From the NCBI GenBank assembly GCA_940671915.1, contig CALNVZ010000641.1, positions 36,757,425-36,821,424 on the forward strand: DNA of 64,000 nt, read 5' to 3'. This stretch comes from Paracentrotus lividus. Lineage: Eukaryota; Echinodermata; Echinoidea; Camarodonta; Echinidae. The notes under the pieces were generated by a model. The model saw only the letters and a program-made list of their open reading frames with translations. It did no database searches and was not told the origin of the DNA. Below are positions 12,218 to 24,262 of the stretch, piece after piece; positions within the stretch are counted from its first letter, which is position 1; the number at the start of each line of letters is the position of its first letter. A program made the translations under genes and the position numbers.

Positions 12218-14421
12218 GACCATTCTTGGTCACGTGTGTGACCGAAATTATGCAAAATCTTGACTTTAATTGGCTATAACTCTAACAATTTAAAATATAC
12301 TGATTTAATGTTTATATCATGCTAATATATTTTGTTGGCTTATCATTTGTAAATATTTTTTGATATTTACAATATGCATGTTCAGGTCAGAGGTCAAAAG
12401 AAGTGGGTCACGTGTGTGACTTCACAGAACAGCATGATTTTGAAAGTTCAATTTCATTTTGAAATTCCTGTGAGTTTGAAAATGATGAAATGTTCTTATT
12501 GCTGTGAGACATGCATTATGGACCTGTTAACCAACTACCACTAGATAGGAGATGTCTCTGAAATTTCTTTTTTTTATCTATTAATTTATATCGTGATGTC
12601 GCGGTCACGTGTGTGACATTTTAGGTGGTCACGTGTGTGACCTATGGCAAATTGTACAGAAAATGAATATATTATGTATTATGCAATAAATGTACATTTT
12701 GAGCAATTACTATATCCGCTGTGGTAAAAAAAATTTATGGAACTCAACCCTAGTCAGTCAATGGCGGTGTTTTGGTAGCTGTCAAGACTGGTGGAGGGCG
12801 GGTAAGGGAGGGGGGGCCATAGATGCCTATAAGATTTGGCTGTTGATCGCGCGAGCGCAGCGCCGGGAAATTGCACGATGGTAGTGTGTATGTGATATAA
12901 CTACAAGAAGGCATTGTTAATTTCCCCATAATAATAATAATTTATTTTTATATGAATTAATTAGGCTAATTTACGCATTGCATGAAATCATAATTTTTGA
13001 TTCTAATTGACAAACTACAGCTTCTGGAATCGCTAATTTGTGTGGCATAATCTTTATAGGATTCCTAACCATTTGTACTTGGAAAAAAATTGATATCGAA
13101 CTAAATCTCTGTGTATTACATTGTTTATGAATTCTTATGTATTCCTTGTTTTTCGACCTTGTTGTTTGTTTGTTGTTCGTTTTGTTGTTGTTTTTTCGCA
13201 AAAATATGCAAAAACCATTTTGGAGCATAATAAATGCTAAATTAATTAATTTCACCAATAGAAGTAAAAATAATCAGGAAATTATGACCGCCCCCACCCA
13301 GCGGGTCACGTGCGTGACACATTTGTTTGCTAATTAATAATCAATTAAACTTGTCATGGATTCATTATTTAGTGAGATGCAAGGTACATTAAATCTAGCT
13401 TTGAAGAAATAATTATGATTAATACCAGAGCCATGGTTAAACGGGGCTATAACTTTTTGTGTTTCTGGTTACTTGGTGTGGCATTTTGAAGGCGGATTCA
13501 TTTCCACGGGTTAATTATCTTAATAAATCAATTTAACAACATTATTTTGGGGGGTTAGATTAAAAGGAATAGAGGTAAATATAATATAATGACATGTAAT
13601 CCAAGTAAGGAAGTCAGCATATCCATTCCAGTCAAGGTTTAAAAAATATTTATTTAACCGTTTTTCCACTTAATTATCTTTATGTTAATTTATGCAAATG
13701 AGCATGAACAATGTCAAAAATCACGAAAAACATCAGTTCATGAACTTCAGACATTGCTCTATTGAATATGCAGCTTAAAATCAAAAAGCAAAATTTATTG
13801 TCCCCAAAAGGTTCACTTTTCAAAGAATGGCCGAATAGCCTGGTCCCTTTTTAAAGGCATGACCATAGTTGTCACACACGTGACCCGTGTGGTCACGTGT
13901 GTGACCAATTTCAAAGTTAATTAATAACTAAATTAAAAGCTATCATGGCTTCATATTTGGTGAGATGCAAGCACATTATATCTAGCTTTGGAGAAAAAAT
14001 TGTAATAAAAAATGAACCATGGTTTTCGGGGGCGTTAACTTTTCTGTTTTGGGTCACGTGTGGACATTTGATGGCAATTGATTTCTTAGTTAATTTCTTA
14101 AAACAATCAATTCAACACCATTATTTTCATTTAAATTTAAAGGAATGAAGTTAAAAAAGGTATAATGACAATAATCAAAGTAAGGAGACCAGCATATACA
14201 ATCAAGTCAGGGTCAAACAAATGATATTTTACGTACCATTTTTCTATCAAAATGTTTGCATGTTAATTTATGCAAATGAGCATGAAAAATTTGTAAAAAT
14301 AAGATAAAAAATGCATTTCATAAACTTCAGACAATGATCTATATGAATGTGCAGCTTAAAAACAAAAAGAGACAAACTCTTATTTTTTCCCAAAAAGGTT
14401 CACTTTTCAAAGGAATCGCCC
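12218..14421. mobile_element. Putative insertion with dispersed GGTCACGTGTGTGACC palindromes
   Basis: The array unit sequence is interrupted exactly here: TGAAG precedes the insert at 12213-12217 and follows it at 14422-14426, a 5-bp duplication. The ends GACCATTCTT and AAGGAATCGCCC are weak inverted repeats. The palindromic word GGTCACGTGTGTGACC or a close variant occurs at 12228, 12406, 12603, 12627, 13303, 13871 (reversed), 13891 and 14051. The right part is built of two related units of about 588 bp (landmark ATGGNTTCAT near 13356 and 13944). No ORF of note. Superfamily not assigned. Confidence 0.6.
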
Positions 14422-14488
14422 TGAAGCTCTTTCGATTACAGTTTTTTTTTTCCTGGCTTTTTTTCAGCCTTTATTCAGCTCTTTTATA

Positions 14489-16219
14489 CAACTGTTCCGT
14501 CATAAAGGTAGAATATTTTTTTGCCGCTAAGGCGACTATAATTTGCTCTGACTTTAATATTGAATATGTTTGTCCCTGCCTTTACTTTTTGGGACCCGCT
14601 ATATCTTTGACATTCTCCCAACCCTTCACGTGGACCTTTTCCAAAACGTTTTGTCAACCCCCGTGATGCCATTTTTGTCAATTTTTCTAATTTTGGGGCC
14701 CCTTTTGTGTCCCGCCGATCAAGCCCCCCTCTGTCCTACCCCAGAAACGCGACTGAGGCGTACTCTTTTATATTGTTCTTTAAGTTAAATCTATATTTCT
14801 GGTGACAGGCTTAGGTTTCTTGTCTAAGGGAGGGGTTGAAGTAAAAAAAGAGATTGGTGAAAATTCAGAATATTTTATTCCATCTTTATGTGAAAACAAA
14901 AGAAATGAAAACCACCTTTTACCCCTTAAATATCAATCATTTTCCCCTTAATTTTGTTTAGCCTTGATGATAAGGCTGTAAATAGTCATTATTGATAATG
15001 TTTTATTTTGAATTTATGTTTGGTTGAGATTTTACAATACAATTTAGGAGAGATAGAAATTTCCATGGTGTAAAATATGAATAAAATGAATGTTGAACCC
15101 CAATCAAAATAAATTTTGAACCCTCCCCTAGCAAAAGAGTCGAGCCTGTAACCATAAATCTAGATTTGATTTAAAGAACAATAACATATATCCACCTCAG
15201 ACGTGTTTCTTAAGGCCTGTCCCACAGAAGGCGATCGTTGTGGCGACAACCTACGAACTACTTTTTTAGCACCCATCGCCACCATGCGAGGTCCAAAATG
15301 CGCCTATAAAAAGCGTGAATTATCGCGTCTGTCGCCAATAAATACGTAGCAAAAATTTGTTCGCCGCTGGTTTCTCAACAAGTTAAACAATAGCCGGCGT
15401 CAGTTTGGTGACGTCAATGACCGTAGCCTGTCTTCTCTGTCGCGACAGGTGCTATCGTAGATTGTCGCAGATAGAACTTGTTTAGCACAGCGGAACGGCG
15501 GCCAGTTGTAGGTGTCGCGCTCCAGCGTTACGTTGCACGCATCGCTGAACCTAACAGCAGTGAAATTTAAGCTGCTACGATCTTTGTCGCCACCTACATT
15601 CACCAAAATATGATCGGCCTCCCATTCAGATACTGTACAGTCGCGCTGATTTTTGAAATTTTCAAAAATCTCTCACGACCCAAATTATGATGCGCAACTG
15701 AGAGGACTATCACGAACCTAAAGGCGACAGGCCGCCATCAGGTAGAAACACTCGATCGCCTGTGTCAGTCGTAAGGATCGCCACAGTCGCGCAAGTTCAT
15801 ATTTTGCGTTGATTTTAGCTGCGACAAGAAAGTCGAAGCCGCGAGAGTGCGCGAAGGTCGAGGGCTATTGTATTATCGGATACAACTATTGTAGCCTATA
15901 TGTTTGCATGGAAGCAAGTCGTTGTCGTAGACTATCGTGGACAGAGTGTAGATACGTATATGATCTTCGGTCACCTACGATTCTGACACGATTCTGGCAG
16001 GTTCTAACATGCATATGTGGTCGCCACAACGATCGCCCTCTGTGGAGACAGGCCCTTAGGGTTGGACAGAGGGGCCTTGGTGGGTCGCGTGAACAAAAAA
16101 GGCCCCAAAAATAAAAAAATAAAAAAATGACGAAAATTGCCATCTTCTGAGGGTGACAACTTTTGAAAGAAAATCAGTGAAGGAGTTGAGAAGACTCTCT
16201 CTTTTCCTCCTTTTTTCTT
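14489..16219. mobile_element. TA-flanked foldback element, truncated copy at gap
   Basis: It begins after TA (14487-14488) with CAACTGTTCCGTCATAAAGG, the same end as the elements at 16960 and 59305. It carries the Harbinger-like MITE at 15213-16056 and then runs into the gap, so the right end is missing. Confidence 0.7.
15213..16056. mobile_element. PIF/Harbinger-like MITE, gap-side copy
   Basis: Same element as at 17679-18535, with ends around GGCCTGTCCCACAGAAGG and its complement. The interior is rich in TGTCGC/GCGACA words. Copy-specific indels are present. Confidence 0.7.
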
Positions 16220-16244
16220 NNNNNNNNNNNNNNNNNNNNNNNNN
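16220..16244. other. Assembly gap (25 N)
   Basis: Twenty-five N characters. The flanks are the end of one copy and the start of the other copy of the same 2.4-kb sequence. Confidence 0.99.
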
Positions 16245-18690
16245 AAACGCAAAAATTTATTTGTCCCCAAAAGGTTCACTTTTAAAGAATGGCCGAATAG
16301 CCTGCGTCCCTTTATTTAAAGGCATGACCATAGTTGGGTCACACACGGGACCCGTGGGTCACGTGTGTGACCAATTTCAAAGTTAATTAATAACTAAATT
16401 AAAAGCTATCATGGCTTCATATTTGGTGAGATGCAAGGCACATTATATCTAGCTTTGGAGAAAAAATTGTAATAAAAAATGGAACCATGGTTTTCGGGGG
16501 GCGTTAACTTTTCGTGTTTGGGTCACGTGTGGACATTTGATGGCATATTGATTTCTTAGTTAATTATTCTTAAAACAATCAATTCAACACCATTATTTTC
16601 ATTTAAATTTAAAGGAATGAAGTTAAAAAAGGGTATAATGACAATAACAAAGTAAGGAGACCAGCATATACAATCAAGTCAGGTCAAACAAATGATATTT
16701 TACGTACCATTTTTCTATTCAAAATGTTTGCATGTTAATTATGCAAATGAGCATGAAAAATTTGTAAAATAATGATAAAAAATGCATTTCATGAAACTTC
16801 AGACAATGATCTATATGAATGTGCAGCTTAAAAACAAAAAGGACAAACCTTTATTTTTTCCCAAAAAGGTTCACTTTTCAAAAGGATCGCCCTGAAGCTC
16901 TTTCGATTACAGTTTTTTTTTTTCCTGGCTTTTTTTCAGCCTTATTCAGCTCTTTTATACAACTGTTCCGTCATAAAGGAGAATATTTTTTTGCCGCTAA
17001 GGCGACATTAATTTTGCTCTGACTTTAATTTTGAATATGTTTGTCCCTGCCTTTACTTTTGGACCCCTGGCTATATCTTTGACATTCTCCCAACCCTTCA
17101 CGTGGACCTTTTCCAAAAACGTTTTGTCAACCCCCGTGATGCCATTTTGTCAATTTTTCTAATTTGGGCCCCTTTTGTTTCCGGCCGATCAAGCCCCCCT
17201 CTGTCCTACCCCAGAAACGCGACTGAGGCGTACTCTTTTATATTGTTCTTAAGTTAAATCTATATTCTGGTGACAGGCTTAGGTTTCTTGTCTAAGGGAG
17301 GGGTTGAAGTAAAAAAAGAGATTGGTGAAAATTCAGAATATTTTATTCCATCTTTATGTTGAAAACAAAAGAAATGAAAACCACCTTTTACCCTTTAAAT
17401 ATCATCATTTTCCCCTAAATTTTGTTAGCCTTGATGATAAGGCTGTAAATAGTCATTATGATAATGTTTATTTTGATTTATGTTTGGTTGAGATTTTACA
17501 ATACAATTTAGGAGAGATAGAAATTTCCATGGTGTAAAAATTGAATAAAATGAATGTTGAACCCCAATCAAAATAAATTTTGAACCCTCCCCTAGACAAA
17601 AGAGTCGAGCCTGTAACCATAAATCTAGATTTGATTTAAAGAACAATAACATATATCCACCTCAGACGTGTTTCCTTAAGGGCCTGTCCCACAGAAGGCG
17701 ATCGTTGTGGCGACAACCTACGAACTACTTTTTTAGCACCCATCGCCACCATGCGCAGGTCCAATTCGCCTATAAAAGCGTGAATTATCGCGTCTGTCGC
17801 CAATAAATACGTAGCAAAATTTGTTCGCCGCTGGTTTCTCAACAAGTTAAACAATAGCGCGCGTAGTTTGGTTGACGTCAATGACCGTAGCCTGTCTTCT
17901 CCTGTCGCGACAAGTGCTATCGTAGATTGTCGCAGATAGAACTTGTTTAGCACAGCGGAACGGCGGCCAGTTGTAGGTTGTCGCGCTCCAGCGTACGTTG
18001 CACGCATCGCTGAACCTAACAGTCAGTGAAATTTAAGCTGCTACGATCTTTGTCGCCACCTACATTTCACCAAAATCATGATCGGCCTCCCATTCAGATA
18101 CTGTACAGTCGCCGCTGATTTTTGAAATTTTTCAAAAATCTCTCACGACCCAAATTATGATGCGCAACTGAGAGGACTATCACGAACCTAAAGCGACAGG
18201 CCGCCATCAGGTAGAAAACACTCGATCGCCTGTGTCAGTCGTAAGGATCGCCACAGTGCGCAAGTTCATATTTTGCGTTGATTTTAAGCTGCGACAAGAG
18301 AAGTCGAGCGCGAGATGCGCGAAGGTCGAGGCTATTGTATTATCGGATACAACTATTGTTAGCCTATTGTTTGCATGAAGCAAGTCGTTGTCGTGAGACT
18401 ATCGTGGACAGAGTCGTAGATACGTATATGATCTTCGGTCACCTTTACGATTACCTACGATTCTGACACGATTCTGGCAGGTTCTAACATGCATAGGTTG
18501 TCGCCACAACGATCGCCCTCTGTGGGACAGGCCCTTTAGGGTTGGACAGAGGGGGCCTTGGTGGGTCGCGTGAACAAAAAAGGCCCCAAAAATAAAAAAA
18601 TAAAAAAAATGACGAAAATTGCCATCTTCTGAGGGTGACAAACTTTTTTGAAGAAAAATCATTGGGAAGGGTTGAGGGAACGTCCAAGAT
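16245..18690 (+). repeat. Large direct duplication across assembly gap, copy 2
   Basis: Collinear with 13786-16219. This copy continues intact into the CACTA-like element and the right end of the foldback element, so it is the one that completes the local structure. Confidence 0.85.
17679..18535. mobile_element. PIF/Harbinger-like MITE with TGTCGC-word arrays
   Basis: Ends AGGGCCTGTCCCACAGAAGG and its complement give long TIRs (over 40 bp). It is flanked by TTA at 17676-17678 and 18536-18538. TTA is the TWA-type 3-bp target of PIF/Harbinger elements. It is 857 bp and non-coding. The interior repeats TGTCGC/GCGACA and CGATCG words on both strands. The ORFs across it are in phase only by chance. 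Confidence 0.8.
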
Positions 18691-19460
18691 ACACTGAAAA
18701 CCTAACCTCGTCCGTCAATTGACGGACTAGCTTTAAAGCTAGTCGGTCAAGACGGACTAGTTTTAAAGCTAGTCCGTCATGTTACTCCGTCTCGACGGAC
18801 TAGCTTATAACTGAATCTAAATCTCTCAACCTGACGGACTAGCTTTAAAGCTCGTCCATCAAGCTTGAAACTCGTCTGTCGAGTTGACGGACGAGCCACT
18901 AAAAGTAGATAGACGGACGAGGTTTGCCTATAAAGTTAACGGACTAGCTTTTGATATACATACACATTTGCAATGTCGTTTTCAATTATTCATGAAAATT
19001 ATTCCAAGGTTACTGAAGTAGTGATTTATGATAATGCAAACGGTGTACCTATCAAGCCAAACTGCCAAAGTATTTATAACGAAAGTTTGACAATAAATTT
19101 GATATGAAATTTCTTACAATCCCTTTTTAATATTTACTAGTACTGTGAGTACCGCCAACAATTTGGTTGTGTTTTGCTTCTTTTGTGTAGTCTATTATTT
19201 AGAGCAATTCCATTATTGTCTGTATTGTAAATTATGTGCGTGTAAATACACGCACTTACTCCATTTATTCTGTTTCCGAACAGGATCAAGATTATTTTTA
19301 AATAATTCAATTTGTTTTGGCTTGATAATCTGACAGTTTATTTCTACATAATAACAAGTAATCTATAGGCACGAGTAGGCCTATAGATTCTCAATATTGT
19401 CGTTCATTATTTAATTACAGGCTATTACTGAATACCTCGAACCCAAGAATCTCGTCTATT

Positions 19461-19613
19461 CTTATAGATTACTGATGAATGCCCGGCTTAGCAACAACAG
19501 TGAATGATCCACTTTCATTCACTGTTGTTTCTAAGCCGGGCATTCGTAGCCATGCACCTTTCATTCACAGACACAGTTGTTGCTAAGCCGGGCATTCATC
19601 AGCAATCTATAAG
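19461..19613. repeat. Inverted repeat block with AAGCCGGGCATTC
   Basis: CTTATAGATT, ATGAATGCCCGGCTTAGCAA and TTCACTG words are arranged as a hairpin with a partial third arm in the middle. It may be a small foldback element; no clear target duplication was found. Confidence 0.6.
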
Positions 19614-19667
19614 AGTAGAGTCCATCCACTGAATAACATGCGATTGCGAAAAGGACATGATCTATTA

Positions 19668-20919
19668 CCCTGATAGCAGACTGACGTCTTAAAGACGTCT
19701 TAAACTGGTCAAAACTGGTCAACTCGTCATACCGTCGTAAACACGACATCTTTACGATGTCTTAACGACGTCTTCTAAACGATTAATAGAATCTAATATT
19801 TAAATATCTTTACATGTTTCTATGCGATGTGATTATGTCTTCTTGGTAATGACTTTCAAAGACGTTAATTTTCTATTTTTTGGAAGCAAAAATTATGACA
19901 GTATATGACGTCTTTATGATGTCTTTACGACGTCTATAAGACCACTTTTCTTGTCATTTTTTTGACCAAAATAACGAACATCTTTAAGACGTCTTAAAAG
20001 CGGCTATAAAGACAACTTATTTGATGTCTTTACGCGTCTATAAGACCACATTTTCTTGTCATTTTTTGACCAAAATACGACATCTTTAAGACGTCTTTAA
20101 AACGTCTATAGACAAAACTTTTTTGTCTATTTTTTTACCCAAATATGATATCTTTAAGACTCTTTACGACTTTATAAGATACTTTCCTTGTCTTTTTTGA
20201 CCAAAATACGGACATCTTTAAGACGTCTTTAAAACGTCCTATAAGACAACTTTTTGCTTTCATTTGGACCAAAATACAATGTTTCTGTTGGTCCATGAAT
20301 ATTCATAGCAGTATTCTGAGATTTTGAAAAAGGGGGAAAATGAATAGAAATATATAATTTTAAGCCATGTAACCGGGGCATTCGGCTTATTGACATAATC
20401 AAAAATTTGTTTTAAAATTTATATCATTTTATGTATAACACAATTTCAAGGTGCTTCATAATGACAATTCTTCATATTTTCATTAACACAAATTTGTAAT
20501 TTAATAATAAGTAACTGTCTTTCTTTCAAACATTTGTCTGTAGCACTTTATATAGCAGGACGGACAAACTGCCAGTATAATAAGGGCCTTTGTCGTAGGA
20601 CAGCATAGGTTATAAATATTAGGATAGGTTTAGGATAGGATAAGGATAGGACTCAGTATTAAATGTCAACATCCGCTTGATAGCACAGTGACGTCATTAT
20701 GAGCGTAATTTCCACCCGCTTTTGACGTCTTAAAGAGTCGTATTTTTACGTCATAAAGATGTCTTTTTTTAGACGTAATAATGACGTAAAAATACGATGT
20801 CTTTAAGACGTCAAACGTGGGTGCAAACTTACGTCATAAAGATGTCTTTTCCTGACGTCTTTAAGATGTCTGACGTGATGTCTTTAAGACGACTTTAAGA
20901 CGTCACTCTGCTATCAGGG
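19668..20919. mobile_element. TA-flanked TIR element with GACGTCTTTAAGACGTC arrays
   Basis: Ends CCCTGATAGCAGA and its complement TCTGCTATCAGGG are flanked by TA (19666-19667, 20920-20921). Next to both ends are many copies of the palindrome GACGTCTTTAAGACGTC and half-copies (19682-20260 and 20690-20905). The 1252-bp element is non-coding. A short AGGATAGG repeat lies at about 20617-20651. It is nested in the CACTA-like element. Confidence 0.72.
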
Positions 20920-21914
20920 TATGTGCATTGTCTGATTGCGAATTCGATTTTATGTGTAAACCGAAAAGATGCAGATTCGATATACACCATGTAACAGTCC
21001 CGCCGTGTAGAATAGTAGATTTTGATCATGGTGACGGTTTCCTTCATGTGAGTACTCGTTTTTAATTCCTAATTAAGTTATGGTTAATTTCATGAACATC
21101 GTTAGCCAATTATTTGCACATAAATTAATGTTGTATAACACGCGAAACAAATTTTGTCTTGCCAAATTAATGAATAAATGTGTGTGTTTAAAATGATAAT
21201 AACAATCTCATTAAATTATGATAATTGAATTCTAAATCTAATTATAAATTTATGTGTCACTTTTCTTTTAGATTAATTGTATCTGAATGAACTGTCTTAT
21301 AAAATTTCAGATTTGACGTCTCTGACAAGCCTGTGAAGCCATATTAAGCTTATCTGTCATGCTAGTCGGTCAAGACAGAAGAAAAACCATCGATCGCGAC
21401 TGACTAGTTTTTACACCTTGACGGACTAGCTGTAAAGCTAGTCCTGCTCAAAAGCTCGTCAGTCTGGGCATCACTACGACTAGCTTTAATGCTAGTCCGT
21501 CAAACTAGTCGGTCACGACGGACTAGCTTTAAAACTAGTCCGTCGTAACGGACTAACTTGACGGACTAGCTTTTAAGCTTGTCCGTAGAGACGGACGAGC
21601 TTTAAAGCTAGTCCGTAATAGACGGGTTGTGTTGAAGGAAAGCTAGTCCGTCGTGACTGACTAGCTTTAAAGCTAGTCAGTCTGGGCATCACTACGACTA
21701 GCTTTAAAGCTAGTCGGTCTACCCGTTTAGGTTTTCAGTGATATACCCAGGATCCCAGAAAGTGAAAGCGGTGACAAACACATCCAAGAAATTTATAACG
21801 GATCTACATAATGTCGCTTGAGCCAGAAAAAAATATTCCACCTTTATGACGAACAGTGTATTTGTCACCCACGGATACAATAAATAATGTAACAATTAAG
21901 GCAAAGCACAGTAA

Positions 21915-23506
21915 TGCCGCGATCACAGTACCGTTTCGGGGCCCGTACGGCGTGTAAAATTGACATTTTTGACAATTTCGATCACTTTCGTAAGGTTCCT
22001 GGCCGGGTCCCTTACGATCCTACGGGTACCGGTGTATTTTTACAGATCGCGCGGGCCCCTAGATTATTGCTTTCATGTTCTTGATTGTCCCGGCGTTTTT
22101 ATCAAATCGGTAGACGGTCTACAGCCCTTGGAAAGCCCGTGGAGTCACTAAAGGGGACCGATCGGCCTCCTATCGGTGGCCGAGTAGGCTCCGCACGTTT
22201 TTTTCTGTCAATTCTTGTAACAAGCCGGGAGGGTGTCGGGCGGGTGCAACATGCACCGCAAGGACGTCAGGAGGTACCCGGTCGTGGCCCGCACGGCGCC
22301 TGACCGATTCCCACTGGGTTCCATGTGGTCTTTCGCACAAGTTTTTCCAAATCATATTGTATACATATTTTTAGTATTTGTCAAATTTCTCTAAATGTCA
22401 GCATGAATTATTATCGGGCTAGTGCTATAATGATAGCTGAAGATCATGAGCATTCTGAATACATTAATACATTATTTATTGGGAGCATTTTCCAAAGTGT
22501 AGGCCTATAGTTATTTGAGACGGTGCTCTATATTGGCTAAGATTTTCAAAATATTAAAAAGTCCCACATAAATGTCTTTAATATATATTTGAGTGATACT
22601 GTCGATGGTTTTCAGACTTCATATAGAATGATTTGTCTTTTGATCAAAACCGCCTTATTTAAATTTATATTTCACAGTATTCTATGTCGTATTTGTGGTT
22701 TGAAACGTAAATAATTTAATTGCAATTATACTCAAAAGAGCTTAAGACAAAACTTTACAACAGGAGCCTGGCAGGGTGCCGCAGGATAGCCGCAGGGGAA
22801 ACCTTAAACATCGCAAGACCGTAGTCATTTTTTTACAATGAGGATTGAAAGAAAAACTGCGCGGAACCCTTCCTGTCACCTGCAGGTGCCTGTGCGGACC
22901 CCTCAGTGACTCCACGGGCTTTTACCGGGTTGTCTACTGCCTACCGATTTCATGAAAACGCCGGGAGAATCGAGAACATGCAGTAGATCTTTCCGGCTTT
23001 TCTACGGGTAGTGAAACAAGTCCTCGCGCCCGCAGAATCATAAGGGAGCCGGACAGGCACCTTCCGAAAATGGCAATTATGTACGGTTCTACTCGCCATA
23101 CGGGCCCCAGAATGGGTATGTGATCGTAAAAAGGGTGAGTGTCTTGCAATGCTTTGGGTTTACTTTTGGCTTTCCTGCGGGACCATAAAGGGCACCCCAA
23201 GGGTTCCTCAAGAGACCCTAGCGATTTTTCTGCAAATTCTGCAAATAGGAACACTGGTCAGCCTTATAATAACCACCGTGTTCATCAGAGCGGACACCGA
23301 AAGAACATCTGTCGGCACCCGAATGGCACTCTTACGGTCTCTTCACGGGCGTATTTCGATTTCAATCCACATATTATACTTTTAACCGACCGGGCGCCGT
23401 AGGATATGTGACCGCAATAGCGGTAGAATGAAAAATCATCAGGGACCCGTGAGGTCTCTAAATCCACGAAAAGCCGTAGGATTGGGCAAAGCGTAGGATC
23501 TAGGCA
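21915..23506. mobile_element. Putative TAA-flanked insertion, GC-richer, foldback-like interior
   Basis: The array unit sequence is interrupted between GCACAG and GCGGATAG, with TAA on both sides (21912-21914, 23507-23509). The ends TGCC and GGCA match only briefly. Inside, a segment near 21918-21950 (GGGGCCCGTACGG) is repeated inverted near 23092-23128, and the words GACCGTAG/CTACGG recur. It is clearly GC-richer than its surroundings. ORFs of 70-106 codons are open here on both strands, but none resembles a known protein. Confidence 0.6.
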
Positions 23507-24262
23507 TAAGGCGGATAGTTCCCATATTTCAACAATCCCGATGGTGGGCCTCAACAAAGTGAATGGATTGAAATCATAAAGAAATACAACAATTTGTAGA
23601 TGGCTATTAAGAGGATTTACAGCGTGGGTAGTTTTATGCTGGGAATCTCCACTGGAAATACCCAGTGAAAAGTGTAACGAACACGCAGAGAAGAAATGAG
23701 AAATCATGACAGAAAAGAGGAAAGAGATACAAATTAATACATAAGAAATAATAGAAGAAAGATGAAACGGGCAAAGAAATATATATGAGAAATAATAGGG
23801 GAAAAAAGATAAAAGAAGGATAAAACAAACAAATACATAAGAAACAAGAAATGGACAAGAAATGATGAGAAGAGGAAAAAAGATAAAACAAAGAAATACA
23901 TTAGAAATGATAAAAGAATAGAGGAAGAATTAAAGACGAAACGGGCAAAGAAATCTATGAGAAATAATTGAAGAAAAGATCAAAGAAGGATAAAACACCT
24001 AAGTGCATGATAAATGAAAGAAGAGAAAATGAAGAAGAGCAAAACAAAGATATACATTAGAAATGCTAGAAGAGAAGAGGAAAGAAAGGGGAAAAACAAC
24101 TAATATTTAATTTGATGCTGTTGTAGAGCTTTCTTCAGTCAAGAAGCTTTATTTCGTGATTGTCTGATTCATTGTGTGAGTTTAAACAAACATTCTTTGA
24201 CCATGATGACCAAATAAAAAGGGACTGTTTAATTGTTTCGCCCCCACCCCCTTGTCACGGGG
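23507..24262 (+). repeat. Array block C followed by segment B, copy 2
   Basis: 23507-23780 continues the array unit (block C: GTGAATGGATTGAAATC to GAACACGCAG). It passes directly into segment B, homologous to 6909-7560. This shows that C and B are ancestrally adjacent. Confidence 0.75.

Larger units (their letters stand above)
13786..16219 (+). repeat. Large direct duplication across assembly gap, copy 1
   Basis: It is collinear with 16245-18690, including the same element junctions (insert end to TGAAG, foldback element at TA, Harbinger-like MITE at TTA). Differences are largely single-base indels. Copy 1 ends in a low-complexity tail next to the N run. Independent insertions cannot reproduce the same junctions, so this is one locus represented twice: either assembly redundancy or a very recent duplication. 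Confidence 0.85.
18692..21740. mobile_element. Non-autonomous CACTA (EnSpm)-like element with palindromic subterminal arrays
   Basis: Perfect 14-bp TIR CACTGAAAACCTAA at both ends, flanked by ATA (18689-18691 and 21741-21743). Removing it restores the foldback element arm, by comparison with 59305-60300. Both ends carry many copies of a palindrome centred on ACTAGCTTTAAAGCTAGT with GACGG/CCGTC flanks (18720-18960 and 21360-21720). CACTR ends, a 3-bp duplication and subterminal repeats are known hallmarks of the CACTA group. The 3.05-kb body has no transposase and holds a nested element at 19668 and an inverted-repeat block at 19461. Confidence 0.8.
16960..21858. mobile_element. TA-flanked foldback element (Tc1/mariner-like ends) with nested insertions
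   Basis: The left end CAACTGTTCCGTCATAAAGG follows TA (16958-16959). The right end, reading CACCTTTATGACGAACAGTG on the plus strand, is followed by TA (21859-21860). Removing it restores the array unit sequence (TTTTATA joined to TTTGTCACCC). The body is an imperfect palindrome, as in the undisturbed relative at 59305-60300. Nested inside are 17679-18535 and 18692-21740. No transposase ORF. TA target and CACTG-like ends suggest the Tc1/mariner group, which is inference. Confidence 0.8.

Noticed and set aside
17636..18007. 123-codon minus-strand ORF
   Set aside because: Lies inside the Harbinger-like MITE; the sister copy at 15213-16056 has frame-breaking indels.
22934..23707. ORFs of 106-140 codons on the minus strand
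   Set aside because: They run across a transposon boundary (23506) into array sequence, so they cannot be one gene.
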